Shown: positions 9,815 through 20,369, numbered from the stretch's first letter. The stretch: DNA of 64,000 bases from Colwellia sp. MB3u-41 (GCF_014076845.1 NZ_JACGUT010000082.1:558001-622000), one strand, 5' to 3'. Notes: generated from the sequence alone by a model not told the origin. Translations and numbers: made by a program.

Positions 9815-11968
9815 TTATTGTTCTTTTACATCTGAAGTTGATGAATTGTCATCTTTGGCATCAACAGCAGGTGGTAATAAACTAGGCGCTTTTAATTGAC
9901 TTCCTTTCATGTATTCATCGAATGAAGGAGGTAACGCCAACTTGTCATTCCACTCAGGTAATAACGGCATTTTTTCATCACTCATTAATGACAAGCCTTC
10001 TTCTTGTTTACGTATTTCAGTAGCACGAATATAGTTATATTTATCTTTACTGATTTCATTCATCATTTTGCCATCACGAATAATGGTTGGGCGAATGAAA
10101 ACCATGAGATTACGTTTACGTGTTGAAGTTGTTGTCGATTTAAATAAGTGACCAATAAAAGGAATGTCTCCGAGTAACGGGACTTTTTGCACACTTTCTT
10201 GTACATCTTCATCTATTAAGCCACCAAGAACTACTGTCGCGCCAGAATCAGCCATGACCACTGTTTTTATTTCACGTTTATTAATAGAAATATCAACACC
10301 TGTAGCACCGCTGACGGAAGAAACCTCTTGCTCAATCGTTAATTGCACGCCACTGCCTTCATTAACTTGTGGCGTAACGGTTAGCTTTATTCCTACTTCT
10401 TGGCGTTCTACGGTTTGAAAAGGATTACCATTATTACTGCCTGTAGACGAGCCAGTAAGAATTGGAATTTCTTGACCCACTAAGAAATGGGCCTCTTCAT
10501 TATCAAGTGTGGTAATACTTGGCGTTGCAAGAATATTAGAGTTAGTGTCGTTACTCACCGCTTGTATAATAGCGCCCCAGCCATTTTTCATGATACCAAA
10601 CATGCCACCGCTAACTGAACCGAGTAAGGTTGCAGCTAATGAATAGTCTCCTTTGATATCGTTACCTGCTGGATTTTGCCCTATAATTTCACCTAAAGAG
10701 TTAGTGATAAATGATCCAGGATCTCCGGCAGTAGTTTGTGCAGACTCAGCTGCTGCTGCAACAGCACTAATTGGCGCAGGGCCATTGTTAAATTGTGTAA
10801 AACCACCCTCTTCACTAAACCATTGCACCCCTAAACTAACACCGTCACTTTCAAAAACTTCAACAATAATTGCTTCAACTAAGACTTGTGCACGCCGTAC
10901 ATCTAATTTACGAATAACATCTTCAAGAGAACGGAGCATGTCTTGCTGAGCGGTAATAACTAAGGTATTCGTGTCTTCATGGGCATCAATACTAACATTA
11001 CGTTTTTTACTACTTTGTTTACCGCCTTGTGATGAGCTATTTTCTGCTTCTATTGATTTGCTGACACCTTCTAAAACTTTAACTAAATCTTCAGCTTTTG
11101 AATATTTTAAATAATAAACACGGGTGTTGCCGTTAGTTTCTAATTCGCTGTCTAAACGAGAAATCAATTTAGCGACACGAGCTCGCGCTTGAGATTCGCC
11201 ACTCACTATCACACTATTAGTCCGCTCATCTGCCACTATTTTAGGAATAAGGAAGGTTGATGTACCCGACTTCCCTTGTGTTGATTTATTCATCGCTTCA
11301 ATGATACGCACCATTTCTGCGGCAGATGCATATTGCAATTTAATGATTTGTACATCTTGGTCGCCCGCTTTATCGACACGTTCAATAATATTGACTAAGC
11401 GATTAACAACGGCAGCAGTACCCGTAAGCATGATGACATTAGCAGGGCTATAATCAACCACATTGCCGCCACCAGCTTGGTCAGAAAGCTGACGAAGCAA
11501 GGGTGTTAATTCACGCACGGTTACATTTTTAACTTCAACAACACGGGTAACCATTTCATCACCTATGCCAGGGTTTTCGTCACCAACAACGGGAATAGAT
11601 GAGGTCTTCGCATCTTTATTACGAATAACTTTGACCACATTATTGTCCATTTCAACAGCAGCGAAACCAGAAACTTCAAGCACATTTAAGAAGACTTGGT
11701 AATATTGTTGTTCGGTTAACTCGTCTTGGGTGCGTAAATTAACTTTGCCACGAACGTTGGGGTCAACGATCATGGTTTTATTGAGATTTTTACCGACTAT
11801 ATTAATAAATTCGGCAATTTCAGTGTCCTTGAAATTTGGAGAGTATTTAGCTGCACTTGTATATGCACTAAATAATACGGTGTTCATCATCACAACAGTT
11901 AAGCCTGCTGTTAATACACGTTTATACCAAGGAGCGCTAAAATGTTGGCGCATAGATAAATTTATCAT
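9815..11968 (-). CDS. gspD: type II secretion system secretin GspD
   Basis: Outer-membrane secretin forming the exit channel. A signal-peptide-like N-terminus (to about residue 39) is followed by the N0 domain ([15 protein letters not shown]), three N1-N3 repeats (about 120-380) and the secretin core (about 380-625) with [14 protein letters not shown] and the [11 protein letters not shown] end strand. The C-terminal tail beyond 640 would carry the S-domain. The 717-residue length is normal. The start at 11968 has a GAG-containing purine stretch upstream. Confidence 0.96.
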   Translation of the reverse strand: MINLSMRQHFSAPWYKRVLTAGLTVVMMNTVLFSAYTSAAKYSPNFKDTEIAEFINIVGKNLNKTMIVDPNVRGKVNLRTQDELTEQQYYQVFLNVLEVSGFAAVEMDNNVVKVIRNKDAKTSSIPVVGDENPGIGDEMVTRVVEVKNVTVRELTPLLRQLSDQAGGGNVVDYSPANVIMLTGTAAVVNRLVNIIERVDKAGDQDVQIIKLQYASAAEMVRIIEAMNKSTQGKSGTSTFLIPKIVADERTNSVIVSGESQARARVAKLISRLDSELETNGNTRVYYLKYSKAEDLVKVLEGVSKSIEAENSSSQGGKQSSKKRNVSIDAHEDTNTLVITAQQDMLRSLEDVIRKLDVRRAQVLVEAIIVEVFESDGVSLGVQWFSEEGGFTQFNNGPAPISAVAAAAESAQTTAGDPGSFITNSLGEIIGQNPAGNDIKGDYSLAATLLGSVSGGMFGIMKNGWGAIIQAVSNDTNSNILATPSITTLDNEEAHFLVGQEIPILTGSSTGSNNGNPFQTVERQEVGIKLTVTPQVNEGSGVQLTIEQEVSSVSGATGVDISINKREIKTVVMADSGATVVLGGLIDEDVQESVQKVPLLGDIPFIGHLFKSTTTSTRKRNLMVFIRPTIIRDGKMMNEISKDKYNYIRATEIRKQEEGLSLMSDEKMPLLPEWNDKLALPPSFDEYMKGSQLKAPSLLPPAVDAKDDNSSTSDVKEQ

Positions 11969-12000
11969 AGCTTAATTCTCAATTTTGATAAGTAAAGGGG

Positions 12001-12954
12001 TTAACCACCGATACTAAATATTATTTCTGTTATTTCGCCATTACGATCAATTAATAGCGAGACTTCTTTGTCTTGTTTTAATGCGGAAAGTGCTTGTGCT
12101 GCATCACTTGGCGCGGTTAAGTCATAACCATTCATTTGAATAGCCACATCGCCAGATTTCAATCCTGCGTTTTGGAAAAACTCGTTATTTTTCCCCGGCA
12201 TCAACGAATAACCTACTATTCTCCCCTCTTTGCGTTCAGGTGATATTTTTAAATAGTCTGTGATTTTACTTGGGTCTTCATTAATGTCTTCTTTGAATGA
12301 CTTAACGCTTTTACTGAGCATTTTATTGGTTCTTTGGTCAATGACATTAGGTGATGTTAACCGATCATCTATTGTTCTAATGTTAGCGTTCGTTTTTTTA
12401 GGACGGCTTTGAGCTTCCAGCTGAATCGTTTCACTGTAATCAAAACCATCAAGCATCAATGTTTCAAGCTTCCCCGCATGCCTTAAAAGTACTCTGTCAC
12501 GAAAGACAGTATCAAGTACTGCACGTGTTCCGGTGATCGTTTCGCCTGGACTATAGGTGTCCTGCTTTCCTGAATTTTCAATAACAGCAGCAGAAGTCTC
12601 TTTATCATCACTGGCAACAGCACCTGACAACGTTAAATTCAATTGTGTTTCAGGCGCACTTTCTACTTCAAAAGTTTCAACTTTTTCTATATTGTCGGTG
12701 TACACACCAAATAAGTTCAATGTCTTTAAATCTGTTAAACTAATTGTAGTTTTTGGGGTGTTGTGTGTTGCAAGTTTTACGGTGACATTTGAAGAAGTTT
12801 TATATTGCCCACTAGGAGCAATAAGCCAAGAAATTTGGGCGAGAACGTAGGCAATATAAACTAATAAAAGCGCACTGATCACCTTAGCTATTTTTTGCTG
12901 AGGTAATTGTGAGAGAAAGTCGGCTGCATTAGAAAAGTTTGAAGGTAATTGCAT
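12001..12954 (-). CDS. gspC: type II secretion system protein C (GspC)
   Basis: Inner-membrane protein that gates contact between platform and secretin. A membrane helix (about residues 20-47) precedes the HR domain (about 75-180, with the LNLFGVY motif) and a C-terminal PDZ-like domain (about 225-317, with GLKSGDVAIQMNG). The 317-residue length fits. It is the first gene of the operon; the region 12955-13186 between it and the divergent hslR must hold both promoters, but no box there is convincing enough to call. Confidence 0.93.
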   Translation of the reverse strand: MQLPSNFSNAADFLSQLPQQKIAKVISALLLVYIAYVLAQISWLIAPSGQYKTSSNVTVKLATHNTPKTTISLTDLKTLNLFGVYTDNIEKVETFEVESAPETQLNLTLSGAVASDDKETSAAVIENSGKQDTYSPGETITGTRAVLDTVFRDRVLLRHAGKLETLMLDGFDYSETIQLEAQSRPKKTNANIRTIDDRLTSPNVIDQRTNKMLSKSVKSFKEDINEDPSKITDYLKISPERKEGRIVGYSLMPGKNNEFFQNAGLKSGDVAIQMNGYDLTAPSDAAQALSALKQDKEVSLLIDRNGEITEIIFSIGG

Positions 12955-13186
12955 GGTTATCTTTATAAAAATTCATATGGGTTTTTATTATTGTTACCTG
13001 ATAGTACTTGAGCTAGACACTATCAACAAGGATAGAATAGCGAATAAAATATTTATTAACAATTTAGTTCTATTATATGCAAACTAATATTGCCAGTTCA
13101 CCTATTCACCGTTTAAAAAAACTAGACATTATAAACCATTATGATATTTTCGCCGCGGCATTTATTTAGAGGATAATGACAATTAT

Positions 13187-13594
13187 ATGAAACATAATCA
13201 GCCTAAAATTGAAAACACGTCAATTCGCTTAGACAAATGGTTATGGGCTGCTCGTTTTTATAAAACTCGCGCTATTGCTAAACAAATGATTGATGGTGGT
13301 AAGGTGTTCTATAATGGTCAACGAACCAAGTCGGGTAAAGCCGTTACTTTAGGTGACAAAGTTGTGCTTCGCCAAAGTTATGAAGAACGAGAAATTATTG
13401 TTCTTGCCCTAGCAGATACACGCCGAGATGCGAATTTTGCTCAAACGCTTTACCAAGAAACAGATAACAGTGTTGCTGTGCGTGAAAAAAATGCCTTTGC
13501 CCGTAAACAAGGTATCTTACTTAGTCCGGCAAGCGACACTAAACCTGATAAGAAACAACGTCGAAAACTAAAAGAATTTAAAGAGAGGATGTAA
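13187..13594 (+). CDS. hslR: ribosome-associated heat shock protein Hsp15 (HslR)
   Basis: S4-domain RNA-binding protein that, in E. coli, binds the stalled 50S subunit carrying nascent chain-tRNA and allows its recycling. The S4 domain spans about residues 12-70 (IRLDKWLWAARFYKTRAIA, then GKVFYNGQRTKSGKAV), followed by the basic C-terminal tail. The 135-residue length is typical. It is immediately upstream of hslO (two-base gap), the usual heat-shock pair. I looked for a sigma-32 promoter upstream and could not point to a convincing one. Confidence 0.95.
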   Translation: MKHNQPKIENTSIRLDKWLWAARFYKTRAIAKQMIDGGKVFYNGQRTKSGKAVTLGDKVVLRQSYEEREIIVLALADTRRDANFAQTLYQETDNSVAVREKNAFARKQGILLSPASDTKPDKKQRRKLKEFKERM

Positions 13595-13596
13595 CT

Positions 13597-14445
13597 GTGA
13601 CGGCTAAAACTGATGTATTAAATCGCTATTTGTTTGATGGTAAACATGCTCGTGGTGAGCTTGTACAACTAACCAAGACGTATCAAGAAATAATTGCTTT
13701 GCATGAATACCCTTTGGGTGTGCAAACATTGTTAGGAGAGTTAGTTGCAGCAACTTGTTTGCTGACTGCTACTTTGAAGTTTGAAGGGGAAATCACTGTG
13801 CAGTTGCAAGGAGATGGACCTATTAGCTACATGTCAGTTAATGGCGATCATAATCAAAATATGCGCGGTATCGCTCGTTTAGCCGAGCCAACTGAAGGTG
13901 TTGGCTTGAGAGCTTTAGTCGGTAAAGGCACGATGGTGATTACCATACGTCCTGAAAAAGGCGAACCTTACCAAGGTGTTGTTGCACTTGATAAAGATAA
14001 CTTAGCCGATTGTTTAGCGCATTACTTTGAGGTTTCAGAGCAAATACCCACGAAAATTTGGTTATTTAACAATAACGATAATACTCAGGTTGCCGGTAGT
14101 TTAATTCAGCTACTTCCCGACGGTGATAACAAAGAAAAGCAACTCAGTGATTTTGAACACTTGTGCCAACTGACCAATACAATTAGACCCGATGAAATAT
14201 TTTCATTAGACGCAGAGAGTTTGTTGTATCGTTTGTATCATCAAGAAGAGGTTCGCTTATTTGAACCTCAAGATGTTAATTACCAATGTAGCTGCTCTGA
14301 AGAAAAGTGCTTAACCGCTATTGCTCAGGTTGCGCCAAGCGAATTGGCAAGTATTATCGAAGAGCAAGGTTGTGTATCAATGACGTGTGAATATTGCTTA
14401 ACCACTTATAAGTTTGATGAAGCAAAACTAGAATTACGCTCATAG
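13597..14445 (+). CDS. hslO: Hsp33 redox-regulated chaperone (HslO)
   Basis: Cytoplasmic holdase activated by oxidation. The start is GTG at 13597, right after the hslR stop, with GAGAGG as Shine-Dalgarno sequence. The C-terminal redox switch is intact: CSC near residues 228-230 and CEYC near 263-266 form the CxC...CxxC zinc site. The N-terminal domain carries LFDGKHARGELVQL and QTLLGELVAA signatures. The 282-residue length is standard. Confidence 0.95.
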   Translation: MTAKTDVLNRYLFDGKHARGELVQLTKTYQEIIALHEYPLGVQTLLGELVAATCLLTATLKFEGEITVQLQGDGPISYMSVNGDHNQNMRGIARLAEPTEGVGLRALVGKGTMVITIRPEKGEPYQGVVALDKDNLADCLAHYFEVSEQIPTKIWLFNNNDNTQVAGSLIQLLPDGDNKEKQLSDFEHLCQLTNTIRPDEIFSLDAESLLYRLYHQEEVRLFEPQDVNYQCSCSEEKCLTAIAQVAPSELASIIEEQGCVSMTCEYCLTTYKFDEAKLELRS

Positions 14446-14758
14446 CTCTAAAAATCAGATTAACAATAAATATTTATAACTCCCTTTTAGCATAAATATT
14501 TATTGTTGCGCCTACCATACCTAAATGCCCATAAACAATATATGTAATCAGAATCTGTAGAACGTATACATAATTGTACATAATTGTACATAATTACAAA
14601 TAATTACAAATCAAAAACTACACTCTCAAAAATTTGCCTAGACAAGTTAAATATATGTGAATATATTAACCGACTTAACGTCAAAAAATTTACATCAAAA
14701 ATTTACATCAAAACCAAATAAAAACAATAATTATTAATAAACATGACAAGGATAAAAA
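14446..14758. repeat. AT-rich intergenic region with two short tandem arrays
   Basis: No gene seen. Two tandem arrays occur. At 14571-14610 there are four 10-bp units (TAATTGTACA twice, then TAATTACAAA twice), extended by a partial unit upstream. At 14681-14714 a 13-14 bp unit (TCAAAAATTTACA) occurs twice plus a partial copy. The 10-bp period equals about one helical turn, so a regulator stacking on one DNA face is possible but inferred. The arrays precede the S8 protease gene; a GACAAGGATAAAA stretch just before the ATG supplies its ribosome binding site. Confidence 0.6.
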
Positions 14759-17700
14759 ATGCTAAATAAAACATTACTAGCTATCGCGATTACATCAAGC
14801 TTAACAGTGACAGCTTTTGCCGCAGAAAAGTACCAGAAATATAATTTTACAAATCAACCTAATGTTGCTATGAAATCAGGTAAAGTAAAATTAGAAGATT
14901 TGGCACAGAAACCTACTACTTGGTTAATAAAGTTAAATACTCCTTCTTTATCTGAGCGTTCTTTAAATGGCTTTTTGACACCGTCTGCTTCAACTCAAGC
15001 GACTATAAACATTAACAAAACACAACAAGATGTTATTGCTGCTGTAAACGCATTATCACAAGATATTGAAATTCTTGCTCAAACTAAAAATTTAGTAAGT
15101 GGTATTGTCGTAAAAGGCAACCCTGTATTATTTAAAGAGTTACTTAACAACCCTTCGGTTAAAGATATTTTACCTATTTATGATTATGAATTAAATGTCG
15201 AAGCAAGTGCTCAGTACATGAAAGGTACTGCGCTAGTAACTTCTGGTGTAGCAACAGGTAAAGGTATACGCGTAGCAGTTCTTGATACTGGTGTTGATTA
15301 TACTCATGCAGCTATGGGCGGCGCAGGTACTGTTGAAGCATATGCAGAAGCAACTGCCGATACTGCTGACTTACCCGTTTGGCCACAAGGTAGCGTTATT
15401 GGTGGTTATGATTTCATTGATTACGACAATGATCCGATCGATTATGGCACATCTCATGGTACCCATGTCTCTCATTCTGTTCTTGGTTTAGCTCCAGAAG
15501 CTGAATTATACGTTTACAAAGTATGTGAGAGCGGTTGTCCCGGTTTAGCTCAATTACTAGCGTTAGAAGCGGCAATGGATCCAAATAGTGATGGAGACAT
15601 TGCAGACCGTGTTGACGTTATCAATATGTCTCTTGGTGGAGATTTTGGTACAACTAGAGGTGGTGCAGTACAAGAATTACTTGATAAAGCAGCAATGTTA
15701 GGTGTAAGTGTTGCTATATCTGCAGGTAATGATGGTGCAACTCCGTTTATTGTGGGTGGTCCAAGTACAACTAAAAATGTGATGTCTGTTGGTGCTATGA
15801 CTCACCCAACAGTAGAGTCAGGGCTTGTTGTTTCAAGCTTTAATAGTGCAACAATTGATGCAAATGCCGCTGGCTTTAATAAAGATATCGTGTTCTCTTT
15901 TACAGATGCCGATAGTTCGATTGTATATACTGATACAAACCAAACAGCATGTGACCCTTTCGCAGACGGTACAGACTTTACGGGTAAAGTTGTACTTATC
16001 GACCGTGGTGCTTGTAATTTCACAACTAAAGTAATAAATGCACAAAGTAAAGGTGCTGTCTTTGTAATTATCGCTAATAACATTCCAGAAGGTGGACCTG
16101 TTGGTTTAGGTGGCGCAGATGATAATGCGACAATTCCATCTGTAGGTATTTCTTTTGAAGATGGCGTTGCAATAAAAGAAGCAATAGCGGGTGATGACGC
16201 TGTTACTTTCTCTTTTTCTTCAACGGCAATAACAACAGCTGGCGCAATCGCCTCATTTACTTCACGCGGTCCATCTTCTGATGGTTGGTTAAAGCCTGAA
16301 ATAACGGCTCCGGGTGTTGACATTTTAACTGCAGAACCAGGAACAGGAACAGGTTTAACACCTATCAGTGGCACTTCATTTTCAAGCCCAATGACTGCCG
16401 GTGCTATGGCATTGTTAAGAGAAGCACTACCTAATAGAACCTCTCTTGAAATTAAAGCAACATTGATGAACTCGGCTAATTTAGATATCACTATGGAGCC
16501 TCGCTCTATTGACCCTGAAGCAGCTCTTGCTCCTATTAGTTTTATAGGTGCAGGTTTAGTTGATGTAGAAAAAGCATCAAAACTTCCTGTTGCTGCTTGG
16601 GATAAAAACACGAAACAAGCTGCTCTTGCTTATGGATTGATGAATCTTTCAGCAACTGAAGAAGTGACTAAAACGGTTACAATCAAAAACTTTACTTCAA
16701 GTGCAAAGAACTACTCACTCTCTTTAGATGAGCGTTTTGCTGATGATACGGCAACCGGTGCCATTAGCTTTAGTTACCCGGCAAGTGTTACTGTACCTGC
16801 TGGTGGCTCTATCGATATTGATGTATCGTTAACAGTAGATCCAGCAAAACTACATGAGTGGACATTAACGTCTGATAAACTTGCTTCGCCAAGTGGTTCT
16901 GATGACTTAACAACATTAGAGTTTGATGGTGCATTAGTTTTCACTGATGGCGAAGAAAACTTCCATCTTGTATATCACTTACTACCAAAAGCGTCGGCAT
17001 CTGTAGAAGTTACTGCGGTTATCACAGACGAAGGTGTTAAACGATTTATCACTAACACTGGTATTAAAGATCTAGAAGCATTTGCAGTTCCATTAACTGC
17101 AGAAGATGAAGTTGGTGATAGTGCTTATTTAGACTTACAAGCAGCTTCAATTGAAGTACTTGATGTTCCTGTTGAATATTGTGCAAGTGGTTATGCTATT
17201 TTTACTACTTTCACAATGGCGGATGGTTTTACATCAACTGTTGCCGGTGGTTTTTATGCTGACTTTGATATGAATTCTGATGGAATATTTGAATATTCTG
17301 CACAAGCATTAGATTATTCAGCTTTTGGAAATTTCCCAGCAGGGGCTATAGTTTCATTTACATCAAGATGGGGTAGCTTCAGTGGTGGAGTAGGCGATGT
17401 ATTTTTCACTTCTGGTAATAACTTTGTAACAATACAGTCATGTATTGAAGATGTTGGTTTAAGTGCAACTGATCTTGGTTCTGTAGATGCTACCGTTAGA
17501 TTCCGTATTTCAGACTCTCTTCGTGACTTCTATAACAACACTGGTCTAGATTTAGCAACAGCAACAGGCGTTGATTTTGCCTTATCAAATGAAGCGGTAA
17601 GACTTATTGACGATGAAAGAGAAGAAGTTGAAATACTTGCTGTTGGTGAAACAGCTCGTTTACTCACATCTGGACAAGATTTTGTTATGTTATCTGACTC

Positions 17701-18187
17701 AGGTTCACACCCGTTAGTAGCTAAGCCAACACAAGAAGAAGGTGTTGCTCCAGTTGTCACACCGGACCAATCATTCTCTGTTGACGAAAATACGGCTGAT
17801 GGCACTGTTATTGGGAATGTTATTGCTACAGACCCAGATTTATATACTAGCCCTGTTGCAGAATACTTCATTCAGTCATCATCATCAGTTGCTGTAATGA
17901 TGGAACGTGATGGAACAATTAAAGTAGCTGACTCAACACTACTTGATTATGATGCTGGATTAACAGTTATAACATTAGAAGTAAATGCTATTGATAGTGT
18001 CGGTAATGTCTCTGATGCTGTATTAGTTACCGTTAATGTGAATAACTTAAAAGATGAAGCTTCTGAGCAACCAAAACCAGCTGTAGTACCGGTAGTAGAA
18101 CCCAAAAAATCTAGCTCTGGTGGTTCAACAGGTTGGATGTCATTATTACTAATCCCAGCTCTTTTGTTACGTCGTAAGAAAAAGTAA
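14759..18187 (+). CDS. secreted S8 (subtilisin-like) serine protease with PA, cadherin-like and GlyGly-CTERM regions
   Basis: Predicted exported subtilase of 1142 residues. A signal peptide (about 1-21, ending AFAA) is followed by a propeptide-like region, then the S8 catalytic domain with triad D176 (VLDTGVD), H233 (HGTHVSH) and S540 (GTSFSSP). A PA domain is inserted between H and S (about 390-480). A beta-rich region and a cadherin-like repeat (about 1000-1090) follow. The tail from about 1118 has the GlyGly-CTERM pattern: SSSGGSTGW, a hydrophobic helix, then RRKKK. In Vibrio such proteins are type II secretion substrates processed by rhombosortase. The complete gsp operon next door makes that route likely here, but this is inference. 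Confidence 0.93.
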   Translation: MLNKTLLAIAITSSLTVTAFAAEKYQKYNFTNQPNVAMKSGKVKLEDLAQKPTTWLIKLNTPSLSERSLNGFLTPSASTQATININKTQQDVIAAVNALSQDIEILAQTKNLVSGIVVKGNPVLFKELLNNPSVKDILPIYDYELNVEASAQYMKGTALVTSGVATGKGIRVAVLDTGVDYTHAAMGGAGTVEAYAEATADTADLPVWPQGSVIGGYDFIDYDNDPIDYGTSHGTHVSHSVLGLAPEAELYVYKVCESGCPGLAQLLALEAAMDPNSDGDIADRVDVINMSLGGDFGTTRGGAVQELLDKAAMLGVSVAISAGNDGATPFIVGGPSTTKNVMSVGAMTHPTVESGLVVSSFNSATIDANAAGFNKDIVFSFTDADSSIVYTDTNQTACDPFADGTDFTGKVVLIDRGACNFTTKVINAQSKGAVFVIIANNIPEGGPVGLGGADDNATIPSVGISFEDGVAIKEAIAGDDAVTFSFSSTAITTAGAIASFTSRGPSSDGWLKPEITAPGVDILTAEPGTGTGLTPISGTSFSSPMTAGAMALLREALPNRTSLEIKATLMNSANLDITMEPRSIDPEAALAPISFIGAGLVDVEKASKLPVAAWDKNTKQAALAYGLMNLSATEEVTKTVTIKNFTSSAKNYSLSLDERFADDTATGAISFSYPASVTVPAGGSIDIDVSLTVDPAKLHEWTLTSDKLASPSGSDDLTTLEFDGALVFTDGEENFHLVYHLLPKASASVEVTAVITDEGVKRFITNTGIKDLEAFAVPLTAEDEVGDSAYLDLQAASIEVLDVPVEYCASGYAIFTTFTMADGFTSTVAGGFYADFDMNSDGIFEYSAQALDYSAFGNFPAGAIVSFTSRWGSFSGGVGDVFFTSGNNFVTIQSCIEDVGLSATDLGSVDATVRFRISDSLRDFYNNTGLDLATATGVDFALSNEAVRLIDDEREEVEILAVGETARLLTSGQDFVMLSDSGSHPLVAKPTQEEGVAPVVTPDQSFSVDENTADGTVIGNVIATDPDLYTSPVAEYFIQSSSSVAVMMERDGTIKVADSTLLDYDAGLTVITLEVNAIDSVGNVSDAVLVTVNVNNLKDEASEQPKPAVVPVVEPKKSSSGGSTGWMSLLLIPALLLRRKKK

Positions 18188-18208
18188 CAATAGTGATATA
18201 GAGTAAAG

Positions 18209-18246
18209 TAAAAAAGGCTTTTGATGATGATCAAAAGCCTTTTTTT
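18209..18246 (+). terminator. intrinsic terminator of the S8 protease gene
   Basis: Stem AAAAGGCTTTTGAT with loop GATG and its perfect complement, followed by seven T residues. It lies 22 bases after the protease stop. Confidence 0.9.
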
Positions 18247-18518
18247 AATCCTGTTTACATGTATAGGACTTAATAACAACATCACCAAACATATTAACTA
18301 ATAACACAAAGCGTATTCAGGTTTTTAGTTAGAAGCTATCAAATAAGTCTAAATCACAATAAACGCTAGTCGTGCAGATTAATCCATCAATACTAGTTAA
18401 AAGAATTAAAATAGAGCAAGCTGTTGTTCATTCTCATTTGCTAAACACATTTATTCGCAAGAAAATAAATGATGAACTTAGCCATAAAATAACCTTAAAT
18501 TGAAAATAAAATTTAAAA
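18247..18518. other. intergenic stretch with no recognised feature
   Basis: Part of the 420-bp gap between the protease and the outer-membrane protein gene. I see no conserved gene, only AT-rich sequence and a short uninterrupted frame around 18370-18506 that resembles nothing I know. Both neighbours end into this gap, each with its own terminator. Confidence 0.5.
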
Positions 18519-18552
18519 TAAAAAAAGACCAGAAGCTTAAGCTACTGGCCAT
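18519..18552 (-). terminator. intrinsic terminator downstream of the TIGR04219-type gene
   Basis: Read on the minus strand, GGCCAGTAGCTT pairs with AAGCTTCTGGTC (one G-U pair and one mismatch) and is followed by a run of T residues. It lies about 55 bases past the stop at 18608. Confidence 0.75.
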
Positions 18553-18607
18553 TAATTAAAACTATCAATATATTTTTTGCAGGATTTAAGTGCTATAAAA
18601 TAATTTT

Positions 18608-19354
18608 TTAAAAGTGAACAACAACGCCAGCAAAAGCCCCTTTAAAGTCAATGTTTGTATATAAATTATCTAAGTCTTCAAGTTCAAGTTTTACCGCTCG
18701 GTAACCAACGGTTAAGTTCACATCAACAGCTAAATTATCAATCAATTCATAACTTACACCGACTTGGTAGTCATACAATTTATGGTCATCTATTGATAAC
18801 AAGTTACCATTAGCAAAAAGGTTAAAGCTCGTACCTGGCAAGCCAATAATGGTTGAAACATAGAGCATTGGAATTATTTCAGTTACAGCCAGCTTTGCAC
18901 TTTCACTTGATGATGCAACCGTTATATCTCCATCAAAATCACGACCGGTTAAACCAAAATCAAAAGATAAAATGCCATTATCAAAGAGTTCATAATATAG
19001 CGTGTAATCAACATAGCTAACATCAAACGTGCTTTCAACAGGTGTTGTTGAATTAAAAGTTTGCCCTTCAAACTCAAAATTTTGCGTTAAAACAGTAGAA
19101 CCATCGGTGTCTAATGTTGTTGAGGCAATCATTAAATTTGGTATAAGCGGTAAAGGGTGTTCCAAAGCGATATAGAAAGAACCTTGCTCTTGATCTTTTA
19201 AATTAAAATCAACTAAGTTATTGTTTTCACCAAAAGTACCCGTAGCTTCATTACTCCATATTGACCCACCAATATAAAGTCCTGCAATGGTATCAGCCAT
19301 AACAGATGTTGAAAGTAAACCGGTAACAAGTACGGCCAATGCTGTTTTTTTCAT
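18608..19354 (-). CDS. outer-membrane beta-barrel protein, TIGR04219-like
   Basis: Predicted outer-membrane protein of 248 residues. The signal peptide is about 1-20 (cleavage after VMA). The remainder has alternating amphipathic strands, including DYTLYYELFDNGILSFDFG, and ends in an aromatic-terminated strand (GVVVHF), the signature recognised by the BAM machinery. The whole resembles the TIGR04219 barrel family. The ligand is unknown. It follows DUF2333 by a few bases on the same strand, so the two may be co-transcribed. Confidence 0.8.
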   Translation of the reverse strand: MKKTALAVLVTGLLSTSVMADTIAGLYIGGSIWSNEATGTFGENNNLVDFNLKDQEQGSFYIALEHPLPLIPNLMIASTTLDTDGSTVLTQNFEFEGQTFNSTTPVESTFDVSYVDYTLYYELFDNGILSFDFGLTGRDFDGDITVASSSESAKLAVTEIIPMLYVSTIIGLPGTSFNLFANGNLLSIDDHKLYDYQVGVSYELIDNLAVDVNLTVGYRAVKLELEDLDNLYTNIDFKGAFAGVVVHF

Positions 19355-19367
19355 GTTTAATCCTTTA

Positions 19368-20360
19368 TTATCCTTGACTTAACAAGTCATTTAAATCAAT
19401 TAGTGCTGCATTAGCACGCGAAATATAATTTGCCATGACTAAAGAATGATTAGCTAATAAACCGAAGCCATCGCCATTAAGAATCATCGGACTCCATATG
19501 GATTCTTGACTTGCTTCTAGCTCTCTAATAATTTGCTGTACGCTTACTTTAGCATTTTTCTTCTCTAAAACGTCATTAAAATCAATCTCTACAGCTCGTA
19601 AAAAGTGTAATAACGCCCAACATGCTCCACGTGCTTCGTAAAATTCATCATCAATTTTCCACCAACTCGTTTTTAACACAACGCTAGCTTGAGTATATGT
19701 TGATTGTTGAGCCTCACTGTCGCCCGCTAAGTCAGTATTTAACTGCTCACGTCCAACACTTGCACTTAATCGCTGAGAGTAGCTGCCTAAACGCTTATTC
19801 ACTTCTTGGATCCAATCACGTAAATTATCTGAGCGTGCATAAAACTGTGCGGTTTGACTATTAACATCGCTTAATGCTTTACGGTAGGCGTACAATTCGT
19901 TAATTGCTTTATTGTATTCACTTTCGGCACTTGGCATTGCCCAACTTTTGTGGTCAATATTATACTGGGGTTGTGCTACTTTTAAGTGCTTGTTTTCTAT
20001 TGACTGTGACTGCGATCGACTAAATTCTTGACGCATAACAAGTGCCATATCTCGCGACATTTCAAGAGCGCCTAATTCCCACGCAGGGATATTATCTAGA
20101 AATACTGAAGGAGGCAGGGCATCATTTGAAAGATAACCACCTTGCTTATTTAGTAATGTTTCTGTTACTCGGATCAGTGCGGTTGTGGTGGTATAACCAA
20201 CAACAGGGCTTACACCCTCGGCGGCGGCATCGCGAGTGACTTCAGCTCTAATATCAAGTTGTTCTGGCTCAAAACTCCAATAAACCCCTAAAAAATAAAA
20301 GGAGACAATAAGGGCTAAAAAAATCGTGATAAAGGTTTTACTTGAGAATTTAGTCGTCAT
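19368..20360 (-). CDS. DUF2333 family membrane-anchored protein
   Basis: Bitopic inner-membrane protein with one N-terminal helix (about residues 10-28) and a large extracytoplasmic, mostly helical domain. The stretch WELGALEMSRDMALVMRQ and the GACWALLHFLRA motif match the DUF2333 family, whose function is not established. The 330-residue length is typical. It lies between the PCu(A)C chaperone (nine-base gap) and the barrel gene, suggesting a three-gene envelope operon. Confidence 0.85.
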   Translation of the reverse strand: MTTKFSSKTFITIFLALIVSFYFLGVYWSFEPEQLDIRAEVTRDAAAEGVSPVVGYTTTTALIRVTETLLNKQGGYLSNDALPPSVFLDNIPAWELGALEMSRDMALVMRQEFSRSQSQSIENKHLKVAQPQYNIDHKSWAMPSAESEYNKAINELYAYRKALSDVNSQTAQFYARSDNLRDWIQEVNKRLGSYSQRLSASVGREQLNTDLAGDSEAQQSTYTQASVVLKTSWWKIDDEFYEARGACWALLHFLRAVEIDFNDVLEKKNAKVSVQQIIRELEASQESIWSPMILNGDGFGLLANHSLVMANYISRANAALIDLNDLLSQG

Positions 20361-20369
20361 GTTGAGCTC

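Noticed and set aside
13000-13186. Sigma-32 heat-shock promoter for hslR
   Set aside because: No stretch matched both boxes with correct spacing.
15802-16611. A 269-codon antisense open frame within the S8 protease gene
   Set aside because: It lies opposite the conserved catalytic domain, lacks a ribosome site and has no recognisable features; it is explained by codon bias on the coding strand.
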